Shown: positions 25,721-36,103 of the stretch, one piece after another
How positions within the stretch are numbered: position 1 is the first letter of the stretch
How the letters are laid out: every line of letters starts with the position of its first letter
Source: Novosphingobium flavum
GTDB taxonomy: Bacteria; Pseudomonadota; Alphaproteobacteria; Sphingomonadales; Sphingomonadaceae
Assembly (NCBI RefSeq): GCF_014230315.1
Contig: NZ_JACLAW010000010.1
Location: 1 to 64,000 of the forward strand
DNA length: 64,000 bases
Reading direction: 5' to 3'
Position numbers and translations under genes: made by a program
Notes under the pieces: generated by a model
Databases searched by the model: none
What the model was told of the DNA's origin: nothing
Seen by the model: the letters and a program-made list of their open reading frames with translations, nothing else

Positions 25721-28369
25721 TCACCCGGCGAGAACGGCCCTCACGGCCGCGATAGCATCGGCCGCCTTTTCGCCGTCCGGACCGCCGCCCTGGGCCATGT
25801 CCGGCCGGCCGCCGCCGCCCTTGCCGCCGAGTGCTTCCACACCCGCGCGCACGAGGTCGACCGCGCTGACCTTGCCGGCGAGATCCTCGGTCACGGCCGC
25901 CGCGATCGAGGCCTTGCCCTCGTTGACCGCGACGATCGCCGCAACGCCCGAACCCATCCGCTGCTTGGCCTGATCGAGCAGGCCGCGCAGTTCCTTGGGG
26001 TCAAGCCCGTCAAGCACCTGGCCCGAGAACTTCACGCCGCCGACGTCCTCGTCAGCCGCCTCGCCCTTGGCCCCGCCGCCGCCGAGCGCCAGCGCCTTCT
26101 TCGCCTCGGCCAATTCGCGCTCCAGCTTGCGCCGCTCGTCGAGCAGAGCCGCAACGCGCGTCTCGACATCGTCAGGCGTCGTGCGCAGCAGGCCGGCAGT
26201 GGCCTTGAGCGCATCCTCGCGGCTCACCAGCCATTCGCGGGCGCCCTCGCCGGTCAGCGCTTCGATCCGCCGCACGCCGGAAGAAACCGCGCTTTCCGAG
26301 ACGATGCGGAACAGGCCGATATCGCCGGTGGCGCGCACGTGCGTACCGCCGCACAGCTCGACCGAATAAGACTTCGCCCCGTCCTGCCGCCCCATCGAGA
26401 GCACGCGGACCTCGTCGCCATACTTCTCGCCGAACAGGGCCATGGCCCCGGCGGCAATGGCGTCGTCCGGCGTCATCAACCGGGTCGACACCGCCTCGTT
26501 GGCGCGGATCTCGGCGTTCACTTCGGCCTCGATCGCGGCAATGTCCTCAGCCGTGAGCGCTGTGGGCTGCGAGAAATCGAAACGCAGGCGATCGGCCGCG
26601 ACCAACGAGCCCTTCTGGGTCACGTGGGCACCGAGACGCCGACGCAGCGCCTCGTGCAGCAAGTGCGTGGCCGAGTGGTTGGCCCGGATCGCATCGCGCC
26701 GCTCGACATCGATGTCGAGCTTGACCACGTCGCCCACGGCAAGGCTGCCCGCCGCGACCGTGCCGTTGTGAGCGTGCAGCCGCCCGAGCGGCTTGGCCGT
26801 ATCGGCCACGGCAATCCGCAGGCCGTTCGCCCCGGTAATGGTCCCGGCATCGCCGGTCTGGCCGCCGCTTTCGCCATAGAACGGGGTCTGGTTGACGATC
26901 ACCGTAACCGCGTCCCCGGCGGTCACGGACGAAACTTCCTGCCCGTCCTTGACCAGCGCGACGACCTGCGCCTCGCCGGTCGTGGCGGTGTAGCCGGTGA
27001 ACTCGGTCGCGCCGACGCGCTCGGCAATGTCGAACCACACCTCGCCCGCGGCAGCCTCGCCCGAACCCTTCCAGGCCGCGCGCGCCGCCGCCTTCTGCAG
27101 CGCCATCGAGCTGTCAAAGCCGGCCCGATCGACGCTAATCCCGCGGGCGCGCAGGGCATCCTCGGTCAGGTCATAGGGGAAGCCGAAAGTGTCGTAGAGC
27201 TTGAACGCGGTCTCGCCGGGCAGTTCGCCGCCCTCGCCGAGGCCGGCAGTCGCCTCGTCGAGCAGCTTGAGGCCGTTCGCCAGGGTGCGACGGAACTGCA
27301 CTTCCTCGCGCTGCAGGGTTTCTTCGATCAGCGGCTGGGCCCGGCCCAGTTCGGGATAGGCCTGCCCCATTTCGACCACCAGCGAGGGCACCAGCCGATG
27401 CATCAGGGGCTCCTTGGCGCCGAGCAGGTGAGCATGGCGCATGGCGCGGCGCATGATCCGGCGCAGCACATAGCCGCGCCCTTCGTTCGAAGGCAGCACG
27501 CCGTCAGCCAGCAGGAACGAGGTCGAGCGCAGGTGATCGGCGATAACACGGTGGCTGGCAGTGTTCTCGCCCTCGGCCTTCACCCCGGTGAGGTTTTCCG
27601 AGGCGGCGATCAGGGCGCGGAAGGTGTCGGTGTCGTAATTGTCATGCTCGCCCTGCATCACGGCCGCGATGCGCTCCAGCCCCATGCCGGTGTCGATGCT
27701 GGGCTTGGGCAGGTTGCCGGTGATTTCCCCGGCGGTCTGCTCGAACTGCATGAACACGAGGTTCCAGATCTCGATGAACCGGTCCCCGTCCTCGTCCTTA
27801 GAGCCCGGCGGGCCGCCCCAGATGTCCGGCCCATGGTCGAAAAAGATTTCCGAGCACGGCCCGCACGGGCCATCGTCGCCCATCGCCCAGAAGTTGTCCT
27901 TGGTCGCGATGCGGATGATCCGCTCTTCCGGCAGGCCCGCGATCTTCTGCCACAAGGCAAAGGCCTCGTCGTCGGTGTGATAGACCGTGGCCAGGAGCTT
28001 GTCCTTAGGCAGGCCCCATTCCTTGGTCAGCAGGGTCCAGGCGTGAGTGATCGCCTGTTCCTTGAAATAGTCGCCGAACGAGAAATTGCCGAGCATCTCG
28101 AAGAACGTGTGGTGCCGCGCGGTGTAGCCCACGTTATCGAGATCGTTGTGCTTGCCCCCGGCGCGAACGCACTTCTGCGAAGATGTCGCCCGCGGCGTCG
28201 AACGCGTCTCAAGCCCGGTGAACACGTTCTTGAACGGCACCATCCCCGCGTTGGTAAACATCAGGGTGGGATCGTTGTAGGGAACAAGCGGCGCAGACGG
28301 CACCACCTCGTGCCCTTGCGAGCCGAAGTAATCGAGGAAGGACCGGCGGATTTCGTTGGTCGTGCTCAT
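25721..28369 (-). CDS. alaS: Alanyl-tRNA synthetase
   Basis: Class II aminoacyl-tRNA synthetase charging tRNA-Ala, 882 residues from the ATG at 28369 ([15 protein letters not shown]). The catalytic domain has [15 protein letters not shown] and [13 protein letters not shown]. The editing domain has the zinc-binding [12 protein letters not shown] and [13 protein letters not shown] motifs that clear mischarged Ser and Gly, and the C-terminal C-Ala domain ends [12 protein letters not shown]. All domains are intact. The upstream ATG at 28471 adds 34 residues without family support. Confidence 0.96.
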   Translation of the reverse strand: MSTTNEIRRSFLDYFGSQGHEVVPSAPLVPYNDPTLMFTNAGMVPFKNVFTGLETRSTPRATSSQKCVRAGGKHNDLDNVGYTARHHTFFEMLGNFSFGDYFKEQAITHAWTLLTKEWGLPKDKLLATVYHTDDEAFALWQKIAGLPEERIIRIATKDNFWAMGDDGPCGPCSEIFFDHGPDIWGGPPGSKDEDGDRFIEIWNLVFMQFEQTAGEITGNLPKPSIDTGMGLERIAAVMQGEHDNYDTDTFRALIAASENLTGVKAEGENTASHRVIADHLRSTSFLLADGVLPSNEGRGYVLRRIMRRAMRHAHLLGAKEPLMHRLVPSLVVEMGQAYPELGRAQPLIEETLQREEVQFRRTLANGLKLLDEATAGLGEGGELPGETAFKLYDTFGFPYDLTEDALRARGISVDRAGFDSSMALQKAAARAAWKGSGEAAAGEVWFDIAERVGATEFTGYTATTGEAQVVALVKDGQEVSSVTAGDAVTVIVNQTPFYGESGGQTGDAGTITGANGLRIAVADTAKPLGRLHAHNGTVAAGSLAVGDVVKLDIDVERRDAIRANHSATHLLHEALRRRLGAHVTQKGSLVAADRLRFDFSQPTALTAEDIAAIEAEVNAEIRANEAVSTRLMTPDDAIAAGAMALFGEKYGDEVRVLSMGRQDGAKSYSVELCGGTHVRATGDIGLFRIVSESAVSSGVRRIEALTGEGAREWLVSREDALKATAGLLRTTPDDVETRVAALLDERRKLERELAEAKKALALGGGGAKGEAADEDVGGVKFSGQVLDGLDPKELRGLLDQAKQRMGSGVAAIVAVNEGKASIAAAVTEDLAGKVSAVDLVRAGVEALGGKGGGGRPDMAQGGGPDGEKAADAIAAVRAVLAG

Positions 28370-28493
28370 GCCCGAGCCGATAGAGAACCGATGCGCGCCG
28401 GACAAGCGCGAAGGCGCAATTGCTGTCATCGGATGTGCAATAACGATGCAGGTCTTGCGCTCGCCTTGCACCGGCGATGCAGTCGCCGTGCAT

Positions 28494-29465
28494 TCAGGCT
28501 GGCGGCGAAGCCGGAACCAAAACCTGGAGAGCGGCCGGCAATATGCTGATTTTCAGCGGAAACTGCAACCGCACCAACTCCCCGTCGAGCGCCACGCGGC
28601 GGCGGTGGTAACCATAGACGGTCAGCACCTCAACATCCTCGATAGCGGCGAAATCCCGCTCCGCATCGGCCTTTCCGGCGATCAGCCGCAGCGCCATGCC
28701 GAGCAGTTCGGCCCGGCTGACCGGGGCCACGGCCGCCATGGCAAGCACCCCATCGCTCAGACTCGCCCGCCGCCCGAGCCGCCCGGCATCGAGCGAAAAG
28801 CGGTTGTTGCCAACGAACAGGAGCGGGCTTTCCACGCGATGCTCGGCCCCGTGATGCTCGATCCGGAACGTTTCGGCACCGCTCGAACGCAAAACCCGCC
28901 AGGCCGCCGGAATACTGGCCAACCACTTGGGAAGGTCATGCTTGTCGCGCTCATGGACCAGGCTGGCATAGAGCCCGATCGAACAGTTGTTGACGAAAAT
29001 CCGGTCCGCCGCACGGCCGAGGTCGATGGCCTCGGCCCTGCCCGTAGCCACGACCCGCGCCGCGCCCTCCAGATCGCCCGGAATGCCCAGGTCGCGCGCC
29101 AGGTGATTGCGCGTACCCAGCGGCAGGATCGCCATGCGCCGGCCGGTACCGGCCAGTTTTCCGGCCGCCGCGCCAAGCGTTCCATCGCCGCCGCCCACAA
29201 CAATCAGCGGATCATCGCAGCGGCTGATCATTTCGCTGACGAGTTCGGGTTGGGTAAGCTCGATCCGCACGGCCACGCCAGCGGCAGCGAATGCGTCGCG
29301 CAAGGCCGCTTCCAGCCCGTCCCCCAGCCGCGCCGCAGTGCCGCCCCGCCGGTTGACGATCACCGGGATAGGCCGATCTTCGACGGAAAAGCGGGATCGG
29401 GACGGCGTTTCGAGCACTTCGCCCAAATGCCCGTCAGCCGCGACCGTTCCATTACAACGCGGCAA
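28494..29465 (-). CDS. Diacylglycerol/lipid kinase family protein (DAGK catalytic domain)
   Basis: A soluble or peripheral lipid kinase of up to 323 residues. The DAGK catalytic domain begins with [11 protein letters not shown] (~33-43), carries the phosphate-binding [14 protein letters not shown] (~89-102), [14 protein letters not shown], and the C-terminal half [11 protein letters not shown] and FVGNNRFSL. Relatives phosphorylate diacylglycerol, sphingolipids or polyprenols (YegS, BmrU). Sphingolipid phosphorylation is an attractive idea in a sphingolipid-containing group but is not shown. The annotated start is TTG; V17 (GTG at 29417) is an alternative, as no good Shine-Dalgarno decides it. 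Divergent from the EF-G-like gene. Confidence 0.8.
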   Translation of the reverse strand: MPRCNGTVAADGHLGEVLETPSRSRFSVEDRPIPVIVNRRGGTAARLGDGLEAALRDAFAAAGVAVRIELTQPELVSEMISRCDDPLIVVGGGDGTLGAAAGKLAGTGRRMAILPLGTRNHLARDLGIPGDLEGAARVVATGRAEAIDLGRAADRIFVNNCSIGLYASLVHERDKHDLPKWLASIPAAWRVLRSSGAETFRIEHHGAEHRVESPLLFVGNNRFSLDAGRLGRRASLSDGVLAMAAVAPVSRAELLGMALRLIAGKADAERDFAAIEDVEVLTVYGYHRRRVALDGELVRLQFPLKISILPAALQVLVPASPPA

Positions 29466-29598
29466 GATTCTCCTTGCGACTCACCGGGCAGAGGCAGACG
29501 ATCCGCTTCCCTGTCCCAACAAGCGCGTCCGACGCGAGCCCTGGATCAAGGGCCGGACATTTCGCGCCGACGCGCCTTCGCATGAGAGGAGGCGGATG

Positions 29599-31659
29599 AT
29601 GGGCAATACCTCGGCACAAGGAACCACGAAGGGTAGCAGAGCCACCCGTGCTGTCGCGCTGGTCGGGCCGGCAGGCACGGGCAAGACCTCGCTGGCCGAG
29701 GCGCTGCTTTACGCCAGCGGCACGATCACGCGACAAGGCACCGTAGAGTCCGGCAATTCGGTCGGCGATGCCAGTCCGGAGGCGCGGGCCCGGGGCGGCT
29801 CGACCGAGGTGAACCTGCTTCATTTTTCCGACCATGGCGACAGCTTCGTACTGGTCGACGTTCCCGGCGCACCGGGCTTCGCCCCGGATGGGATTGCCGC
29901 CCTGCCCGCGATCGATCTTGCGGTGGTGGTGATCGACCCGGCACCGGAACGCGCGCTGCTCGCCGAACCCGTCCTGCGCCGGCTCGATGAACTCGGCGTT
30001 CCCCATGTCATCTTCGTCAACAAGATCGAGAGTGCGCGAGCCGGCGCGATCCGCGACCTTGTTGCGGAATTGCAGCCGATGAGCCGCGAGCCGCTCGCCC
30101 TGCGCCAGATCCCGATTCGCGACGGCGACCACGTTACCGGCTATGTCGACCTCGCCCTTGAGCGGGCTTACCGCTATCGTCCGGGCGCGCCGTCTGAAAC
30201 GATCGAGATACCGGTCGACCTTGCGGCCCGCGAACGCGCGGACAGGTCCCGGCTTCTCGAAACCCTGGCCGATTTCGACGACGACCTGCTGGAGAAGCTG
30301 CTCTCCGACGAGGCGCCCGACCCGGCGACGGTCATGGCGGACCTCTCTGCGGATACGGCCGGAAACAAGCTTGTGCCCGTGGTATTCGGATCGGCCCTGT
30401 CGGATGGCGGGGTGCGGCGACTGCTCAAGCTGCTGCGGCATGAGACCCCGGCTCCGACGGCAGCGGCCGAGCGGGTCGGGCTTGCCTCGGGAGGGGCGTT
30501 CTACGCGTTCAAGATCGCCCATGGCGGGGCAATGGGGCGGCTCGCCCTCGGACGGGTCTTTGGCCGGACCCTGAGCGAAGGTGACGAACTGCGGATTAAT
30601 GGCGCGCAGGTGCGGACTGGGTCGATCTTTTCGTTGCAGGGAGAAAAGTCGGCCAAGCAGGCGCGGGCAGAGGACGGCGACGTCGTTGCCGTGGCGCGGC
30701 TCGACGGGGCGCGGTGCGGCATGCTCCTGCCGATGGGCGGGGCCGAACTGCTGGGCAACGCCCACCTTGCCATGCCCGAGCGCAATGCCGTCCTCGCCAT
30801 CACGACGCGCGACCGCAAGGATGACGTCAAGCTCTCTGCCGCGCTGCACCGGATGTGCGAGGAGGACCTGGCCCTCGAATGGAGTCAGGACGAGGCGAAC
30901 CGGGAAACCCTGCTCAGGGGAATCAATGACGAGCACCTCGCCGTGGTGCTGGGACGGCTGCAACGCCGCTACGGGGTGGCGGTCGACGGGAAGGCGCCGC
31001 GGATCGGCTATCGTGAGACGATCCGGCGGGCTGCATCGCAGCGCGGGCGGCACAAGAAGCAGTCGGGCGGCCACGGGCAGTATGGCGACGTGACGCTGGA
31101 GATCCGGCCGTTGTCGCGCGGCGAAGGCTTCCGCTTTTCCGACAGGATCACCGGCGGGGTCGTGCCGAAGCAGTGGATTCCCGCAGTCGAACAGGGGGTG
31201 CGCGATGCGCTGCTGCGCGGGCCGCTGGGCTTCCCGGTGGTGGACGTCGAGGTTGTCCTGACCGATGGGTCGTACCATTCGGTCGACAGTTCGGAACTGG
31301 CGTTCCGCATCGCGGGGCGCATGGCCATGGCCGAGGCCCTTGCCCAGGCCCTGCCCTACCTGCTCGAACCGGTGACGCGCATTGCGGTCGACACGCCGGC
31401 CGGAACCGGGAGCAAGGCGGGCTCGGCGCTATCGAGCCGGCGCGGGCAGATCCTCGGCCTGTCGCCCCATCCCGACTGGGCGCGGTGGGAGCGGGTCGAG
31501 GCGCTGCTCCCCGAAGCCGGGCTGCACGGGCTCGACGCCGAACTGCGTTCACTCAGCCAGGGGCTGGCCTCCTATTCGGCCTGCTTCGACCATCTTGCCG
31601 AACTGGCGGGGCGCCAGGCCGACGAGGTGGTCAAGGCCCAGGCCGCGCTCGCGGCCTGA
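29599..31659 (+). CDS. Elongation factor G-like protein (EF-G2/FusA paralogue)
   Basis: A 686-residue translational GTPase. The G domain has P-loop GPAGTGKT (23-30), G3 DVPG in place of DTPG, and G4 VNKIE in place of NKxD. The switch-I RGITI motif is absent, replaced by a stretch around ARGGSTEVNLLHF. Domains II-V are present, with AALHRMCEEDLALEW, ETLLRGINDEHLAVVLGRL, KKQSGGHGQYGDV and the domain IV loop LTDGSYHSVDSSELAFRIAG. The degenerate switch and NKIE are typical of mycobacterial-type EF-G2, which binds GTP but lacks normal translocase activity. GAGGAGG precedes the ATG at 29599; the ATG one codon earlier is possible. Confidence 0.85.
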   Translation: MGNTSAQGTTKGSRATRAVALVGPAGTGKTSLAEALLYASGTITRQGTVESGNSVGDASPEARARGGSTEVNLLHFSDHGDSFVLVDVPGAPGFAPDGIAALPAIDLAVVVIDPAPERALLAEPVLRRLDELGVPHVIFVNKIESARAGAIRDLVAELQPMSREPLALRQIPIRDGDHVTGYVDLALERAYRYRPGAPSETIEIPVDLAARERADRSRLLETLADFDDDLLEKLLSDEAPDPATVMADLSADTAGNKLVPVVFGSALSDGGVRRLLKLLRHETPAPTAAAERVGLASGGAFYAFKIAHGGAMGRLALGRVFGRTLSEGDELRINGAQVRTGSIFSLQGEKSAKQARAEDGDVVAVARLDGARCGMLLPMGGAELLGNAHLAMPERNAVLAITTRDRKDDVKLSAALHRMCEEDLALEWSQDEANRETLLRGINDEHLAVVLGRLQRRYGVAVDGKAPRIGYRETIRRAASQRGRHKKQSGGHGQYGDVTLEIRPLSRGEGFRFSDRITGGVVPKQWIPAVEQGVRDALLRGPLGFPVVDVEVVLTDGSYHSVDSSELAFRIAGRMAMAEALAQALPYLLEPVTRIAVDTPAGTGSKAGSALSSRRGQILGLSPHPDWARWERVEALLPEAGLHGLDAELRSLSQGLASYSACFDHLAELAGRQADEVVKAQAALAA

Positions 31660-31682
31660 AGCTGGTGGTCTGAAACGCAACA

Positions 31683-31714
31683 ACCGGCGCGAAGGGAGAG
31701 GCCTTCGCGCCGGT
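31683..31714. terminator. Bidirectional hairpin between the EF-G-like gene and recA
   Basis: A 13-bp perfect inverted repeat ACCGGCGCGAAGG (31683-31695) and CCTTCGCGCCGGT (31702-31714) with a 6-nt loop, placed between the two convergent stops. There is no clear T-run on either side. Confidence 0.65.
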
Positions 31715-31756
31715 CATGCTTTCCGGGCATCCGCGCGGGCGGTGCCCCTTCGGGTG

Positions 31757-32827
<1,071 letters not shown>

Positions 32828-32881
32828 TGCTGCGTTCCCTTGCCTAGTTGGCGCCGACCGGAATGGTCAACCGTTGGGCGG

Positions 32882-32919
32882 TTTGTATCCACTTTGTTCC
32901 AGCAGAACAAGTGGGGAAC
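32882..32919 (-). promoter_or_regulatory. recA promoter with overlapping LexA box
   Basis: On the minus strand GTTC-CCCACTT-GTTC spans 32919-32905, an exact alphaproteobacterial LexA site. TTGTTC at 32910-32905 serves as -35 and TACAAA at 32887-32882 as -10, spacer 17. LexA binding would cover the -35. The start codon lies about 55 bp downstream. Confidence 0.88.
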
Positions 32920-33186
32920 TCAAGGATTGGCGACGGAATGTCAAGCAATTGGTTTTTCGACGTTTTTGTCTGATCGGAATCCCACTTCCAGTGATCGGCC
33001 ATTTCTGGGGATAGGGAATTCCCCGAGGCGATTCGCCGTCGTGGCGGTGAGAGGCCGGAACACGGCGCGGGCCGCGCGGCGGGGCGGCGTTGACGAAGTT
33101 GACGGGGTTGAGGGACAAAATCCCCAAATACCCTCCTCGGCCTTCATGGAGGCGCGCGCAACCACGAGAACAATCGGGCCCTGGAA
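32920..33186. other. Intergenic region upstream of recA
   Basis: About 270 bases between the recA promoter and the broken membrane-protein gene. I see no coding frame, terminator or repeat of note. It includes the transition from the GC-rich recA side to the AT-rich island. Confidence 0.6.
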
Positions 33187-34569
33187 TCATCTCAGCGTGG
33201 TGTTGGCGATGTCCAGATTTATTTGGTCGACGGTCGCCAGCCAATGTGATTCGCAATATTCGGGCTCGCTCAAAGAGGCATTTTCGCGCGTTGGCGGACG
33301 ACAGGGACGGTTTTGTGCCGAGAGATCAGCAGCCCAGGGCCTCGGCCATACGCGCAATTTATAATTCTGGTCAGTACGCCAACGAGCGACCTCGGCCGAC
33401 CAGCGCGGGCCCTCGCTAACCACCGGATTGGGCACAAAATAGAAACAAAGTGCAGTCAGCATCGTCAGTTCGCACAGGCGAAACGCGATCATACGTCCGT
33501 TCTGCGTCTGATAATATGTTACGGCAACCAGACCAAGCCCCAGCAACGCCATAGGCATGACGTTATAGCGCTGGCTTACCGAGGGATCGAACCAAGCTTG
33601 AGGCGGGGATGCAATCATTCCACCGCCAAAGGCGGTCACGGCCAAAACAATTGCAGACGCAAAAATCCAGAAAACCGCAGTATGCCGATAGCACCACGTG
33701 ACCCAAATCAAAAACCCGCAGTAAAGCAAGCCCAAGCCAGAAATTATAAACCATTCCAGCCCTTGCCCAAGATAGGCATCGATAGCAGCCTTACGCACGA
33801 ACGCTGTGGCCAACGGCCCTCCAATCGGCACGACTCCAAGACGAACAAAAATGATCGAGGCCGTCTCAGCCAGCGAATGCAATTGCCCACGGGCAGCACT
33901 GGGCGAGTAGAAAAAGAGGAGTTGGATAAGTCCGGAACAGCCCAGTAAAGCCGTTTGCACAAGACGCGGCAAGGAACGGTCCAAAAGACTGCGCGCCAAG
34001 AACAGCGGCCCCAAAACCAAAGCGGCCAAACCACTTAGAGGAGCCAACACGAGAACAAAGGTTGTGATGATCCATCCACCTGCGCTGCGCGGCACATCAA
34101 AGGCCAACAGCAATACGCAGCACAGAACCAACTGAAACTGGATGTGAAGAATATTGAGCCAAGCCTCTTCCGACAACGGAGCGAGTGCCAGAGCCATGAT
34201 GCTAGCCAAGACCACCCACCGCTTGGTGAGCCATTCCGCTTTTCCGTTAAGTACGAGCGCTGCCGGAAGCAGTTGAAACAATAGCGCCGCCCCCATCGTG
34301 AGGCGCGGCACAAATTCAAGAGAAATATATCCATTTTTAACGAGATATACAGCCAGCATGGCTATACCGTTCGCCGGAATATTTAAATAACCCCCAAACT
34401 AACGAAGTATATTGCTGTAACTATGAAAGTGCCAATCGTATGATATGAATATAGTCAATTCTTCAGCGAAAAACCTACCATACCACACTGCCTTTGGCAG
34501 GCGAAGCATCACAAATATTGCAAATATTAATAATATTACCAAGCGCTCTAATTTTGAAAAAATAGGCAT
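33187..34569 (-). pseudogene. Polytopic membrane protein gene interrupted by one in-frame amber codon
   Basis: The N-terminal 56 codons (from the ATG at 34569, MPIFSKLERLVILLIFAIFV) end at TAG at 34399-34401. The same frame then continues without another stop through FGGYLNIPANGIA and on to 33187, giving 460 codons in all including the TAG. About ten hydrophobic segments and the pattern FFAEELTIF, GYLNIP, EFVPRLTM fit a single polytopic protein; restarting at 34359 would lose the first helix and conserved loop. A single C-to-T change (CAG to TAG) would explain it. The family is not recognised; similar proteins occur in surface-polysaccharide loci. Base composition and codon use are much more AT-rich than the surroundings, suggesting transfer. 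Confidence 0.75.
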
Positions 34570-35137
34570 TTTTTGCGCGCCGCACGGACCACAAAGCCAG
34601 TCACCAAGGCGCGCAATCCTCCCCATATCAGACAACCCCCGACAAGAGATAATCCTATTTCTACAAATTTACTTCGCGATCTCAAACAATCTAGCGCAAA
34701 CTTAGTGGAACACTGATTAAAAAATCTACATAGAAACTTTAATATTATAAATTTATTAAAATACTTTATACGTTACCGTAATTTAAAAAACCGGCAGCGA
34801 TGGGATGACCGGAAAAACACCCACACAGAGCTTCATCATGCGCTCAAGCAGCAGGATATCCAATCTTTCATTAAAACCTTTCCGAAGACGATGAAACATT
34901 TGCCACTTGTCCGGGATCATTGCGCGATATTCAGAACATGAACTTGGGCACGGAAAATAGTCCCGAGCGAAACCGGCCGCGCAACGTAAAGGGATAAACC
35001 GTCGAGCCGAGCAAGGCCGCTTGAGCGGCCACTTCGAGTGCATCGCCCCGCCGCCAACGATGCCAGCCTTCGTTGGCATGACGAGGTAGGGGTTTGCGCG
35101 GCCTCGCCGCGCGGTGACGACTTGGGGGCTTGCCCCC
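34570..35137. other. AT-rich intergenic stretch with hairpins at its GC-rich end
   Basis: Bases 34640-34790 are strongly AT-rich with no convincing gene. From 34790 the composition returns towards the window average; a 98-codon minus-strand frame at 34783-35079 has no recognisable features and is not called. The last 80 bases hold three separate hairpins (see the repeat entry). Confidence 0.6.
35060..35137. repeat. Three consecutive hairpins at the 3' end of the methyltransferase gene
   Basis: ATGCCA...TGGCAT (35060-35079), GCGCGGC-ctc-GCCGCGC (35096-35112) and GGGGGC-tt-GCCCCC (35124-35137) directly follow the minus-strand stop codon at 35138. They resemble REP-type elements that cap transcripts in sphingomonads. 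Confidence 0.5.
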
Positions 35138-35944
35138 CTACCGCGCCGTGACGACCAGTGCGCTCATGGGGAAGCCGGTTTCGGGTTCGGCGGCGAGGGC
35201 CGCGAGGGTGGCGGCGGCGAGGGCGGCGTCGCGGGCTTCCTGCGGGTGGACGGCGAGCTCTCCGGCGGCCGGGCTGCCGAGGCAGAGGCCGCGGGCGACG
35301 TGCTCGGCCGAGCCGGGCGGGCTGGACAGGGCCACGCGGTCAACCGCGATCTCGGTGAAGCCGGCCTCGCGCAGGTCCTGACCGAGCTGGACGGTGTCGT
35401 GATGACCATAGGGCACGCGGGCGAGGAAGCCGGGCCGCGGTTCAGGCACGGCATCCTGCAGGGCGAGATGAACCGCAAGGGCGCCGGGATTGGCATCGAG
35501 CCGGTCCCACAGGTTGAACACGAAGGTGCCGCCGCGAACGAGGACGCGCCGCACCTCGCGGAAGGCAGTGACCTTGTCCGGGAAGAACATCACGCCGAAC
35601 TGGGCGAGGACGAGGTCGAAGGCGTGATCGGCGAAGGGCAGGTCCATCGCATCGGCCGGCTCGAAGGTGAGGTTGGCCGGCGCGGCGCGCGCGGCGGCCA
35701 CGGCGAGCATGGCGGGGTTGAGGTCGGTCGCCACCACGCGGGAGCCAAGCCCGGCCTCTTCCAGCGCCGCCGCGAGGCTGTGGCTGACCACCCCGGTGCC
35801 GGCGGCAATCTCCAACACGGCGCGCGGATAGAGGGCCACGGCGCGCTCCACCATGTCGGCCGCATAGGGGGCGAACAGGGCGGGGACGAGGCATTCTTCG
35901 TAAGTGGCGGGGATCGAACCGGTGAAATTGCTGTCCAGCGTCAT
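35138..35944 (-). CDS. Class I SAM-dependent methyltransferase (UbiE/Methyltransf_11 type)
   Basis: A 268-residue soluble methyltransferase from the ATG at 35944, preceded by AAGGGAG. The AdoMet fold is clear: motif I VLEIAAGTGVVSHSLA (~50-65), the acidic strand VVATDLNPAML, motif around FEPADAMDLPFADHAFDLVLAQFGVMFF, and RRVLVRGGTFVFNLWD. The N-terminus IPATYEECLVPALFAPYAADMVER is typical of stand-alone class I enzymes related to UbiE. The substrate is unknown and neighbours do not suggest one. It probably forms its own unit, bounded by a 17-bp hairpin upstream and three hairpins downstream. Confidence 0.83.
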   Translation of the reverse strand: MTLDSNFTGSIPATYEECLVPALFAPYAADMVERAVALYPRAVLEIAAGTGVVSHSLAAALEEAGLGSRVVATDLNPAMLAVAAARAAPANLTFEPADAMDLPFADHAFDLVLAQFGVMFFPDKVTAFREVRRVLVRGGTFVFNLWDRLDANPGALAVHLALQDAVPEPRPGFLARVPYGHHDTVQLGQDLREAGFTEIAVDRVALSSPPGSAEHVARGLCLGSPAAGELAVHPQEARDAALAAATLAALAAEPETGFPMSALVVTAR

Positions 35945-36055
35945 CGGGGAACTCCCTTGCGCTCGATTCTCTGGGCGGTGACCATAGCCCAGAGCGCTCG
36001 TCCGCGAAATCGCGAACCGCAACACCCCGCACACAAAGACGGCGGCTGGGACGGC

Positions 36056-36094
36056 GGCCGGGACCGGCGGGCGAACGGCCCGCCGGTCCCGGCC
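36056..36094. terminator. Long hairpin after the CocE-type hydrolase gene
   Basis: A 17-bp perfect inverted repeat (36056-36072 with 36078-36094, 5-nt loop) lies ten bases past the minus-strand stop at 36104. No T-tract follows; the strength of the stem suggests transcript stabilisation or termination. Confidence 0.65.
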
Positions 36095-36103
36095 CTCACA
36101 GGA

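Noticed and set aside
26339..28549. A 736-codon frame opposite alaS
   Set aside because: Antisense shadow of alaS without domains; the alaS frame is complete and conserved.
34399..34401. Amber codon as a programmed site for pyrrolysine or selenocysteine
   Set aside because: Selenocysteine uses TGA, and pyrrolysine decoding is not known in this group; mutation or sequencing error is simpler.
34783..35079. A 98-codon minus-strand frame in the AT-rich island
   Set aside because: No domain, no ribosome-binding site and mixed composition; it spans a composition boundary and one of the hairpins. It might be a gene remnant but cannot be supported.
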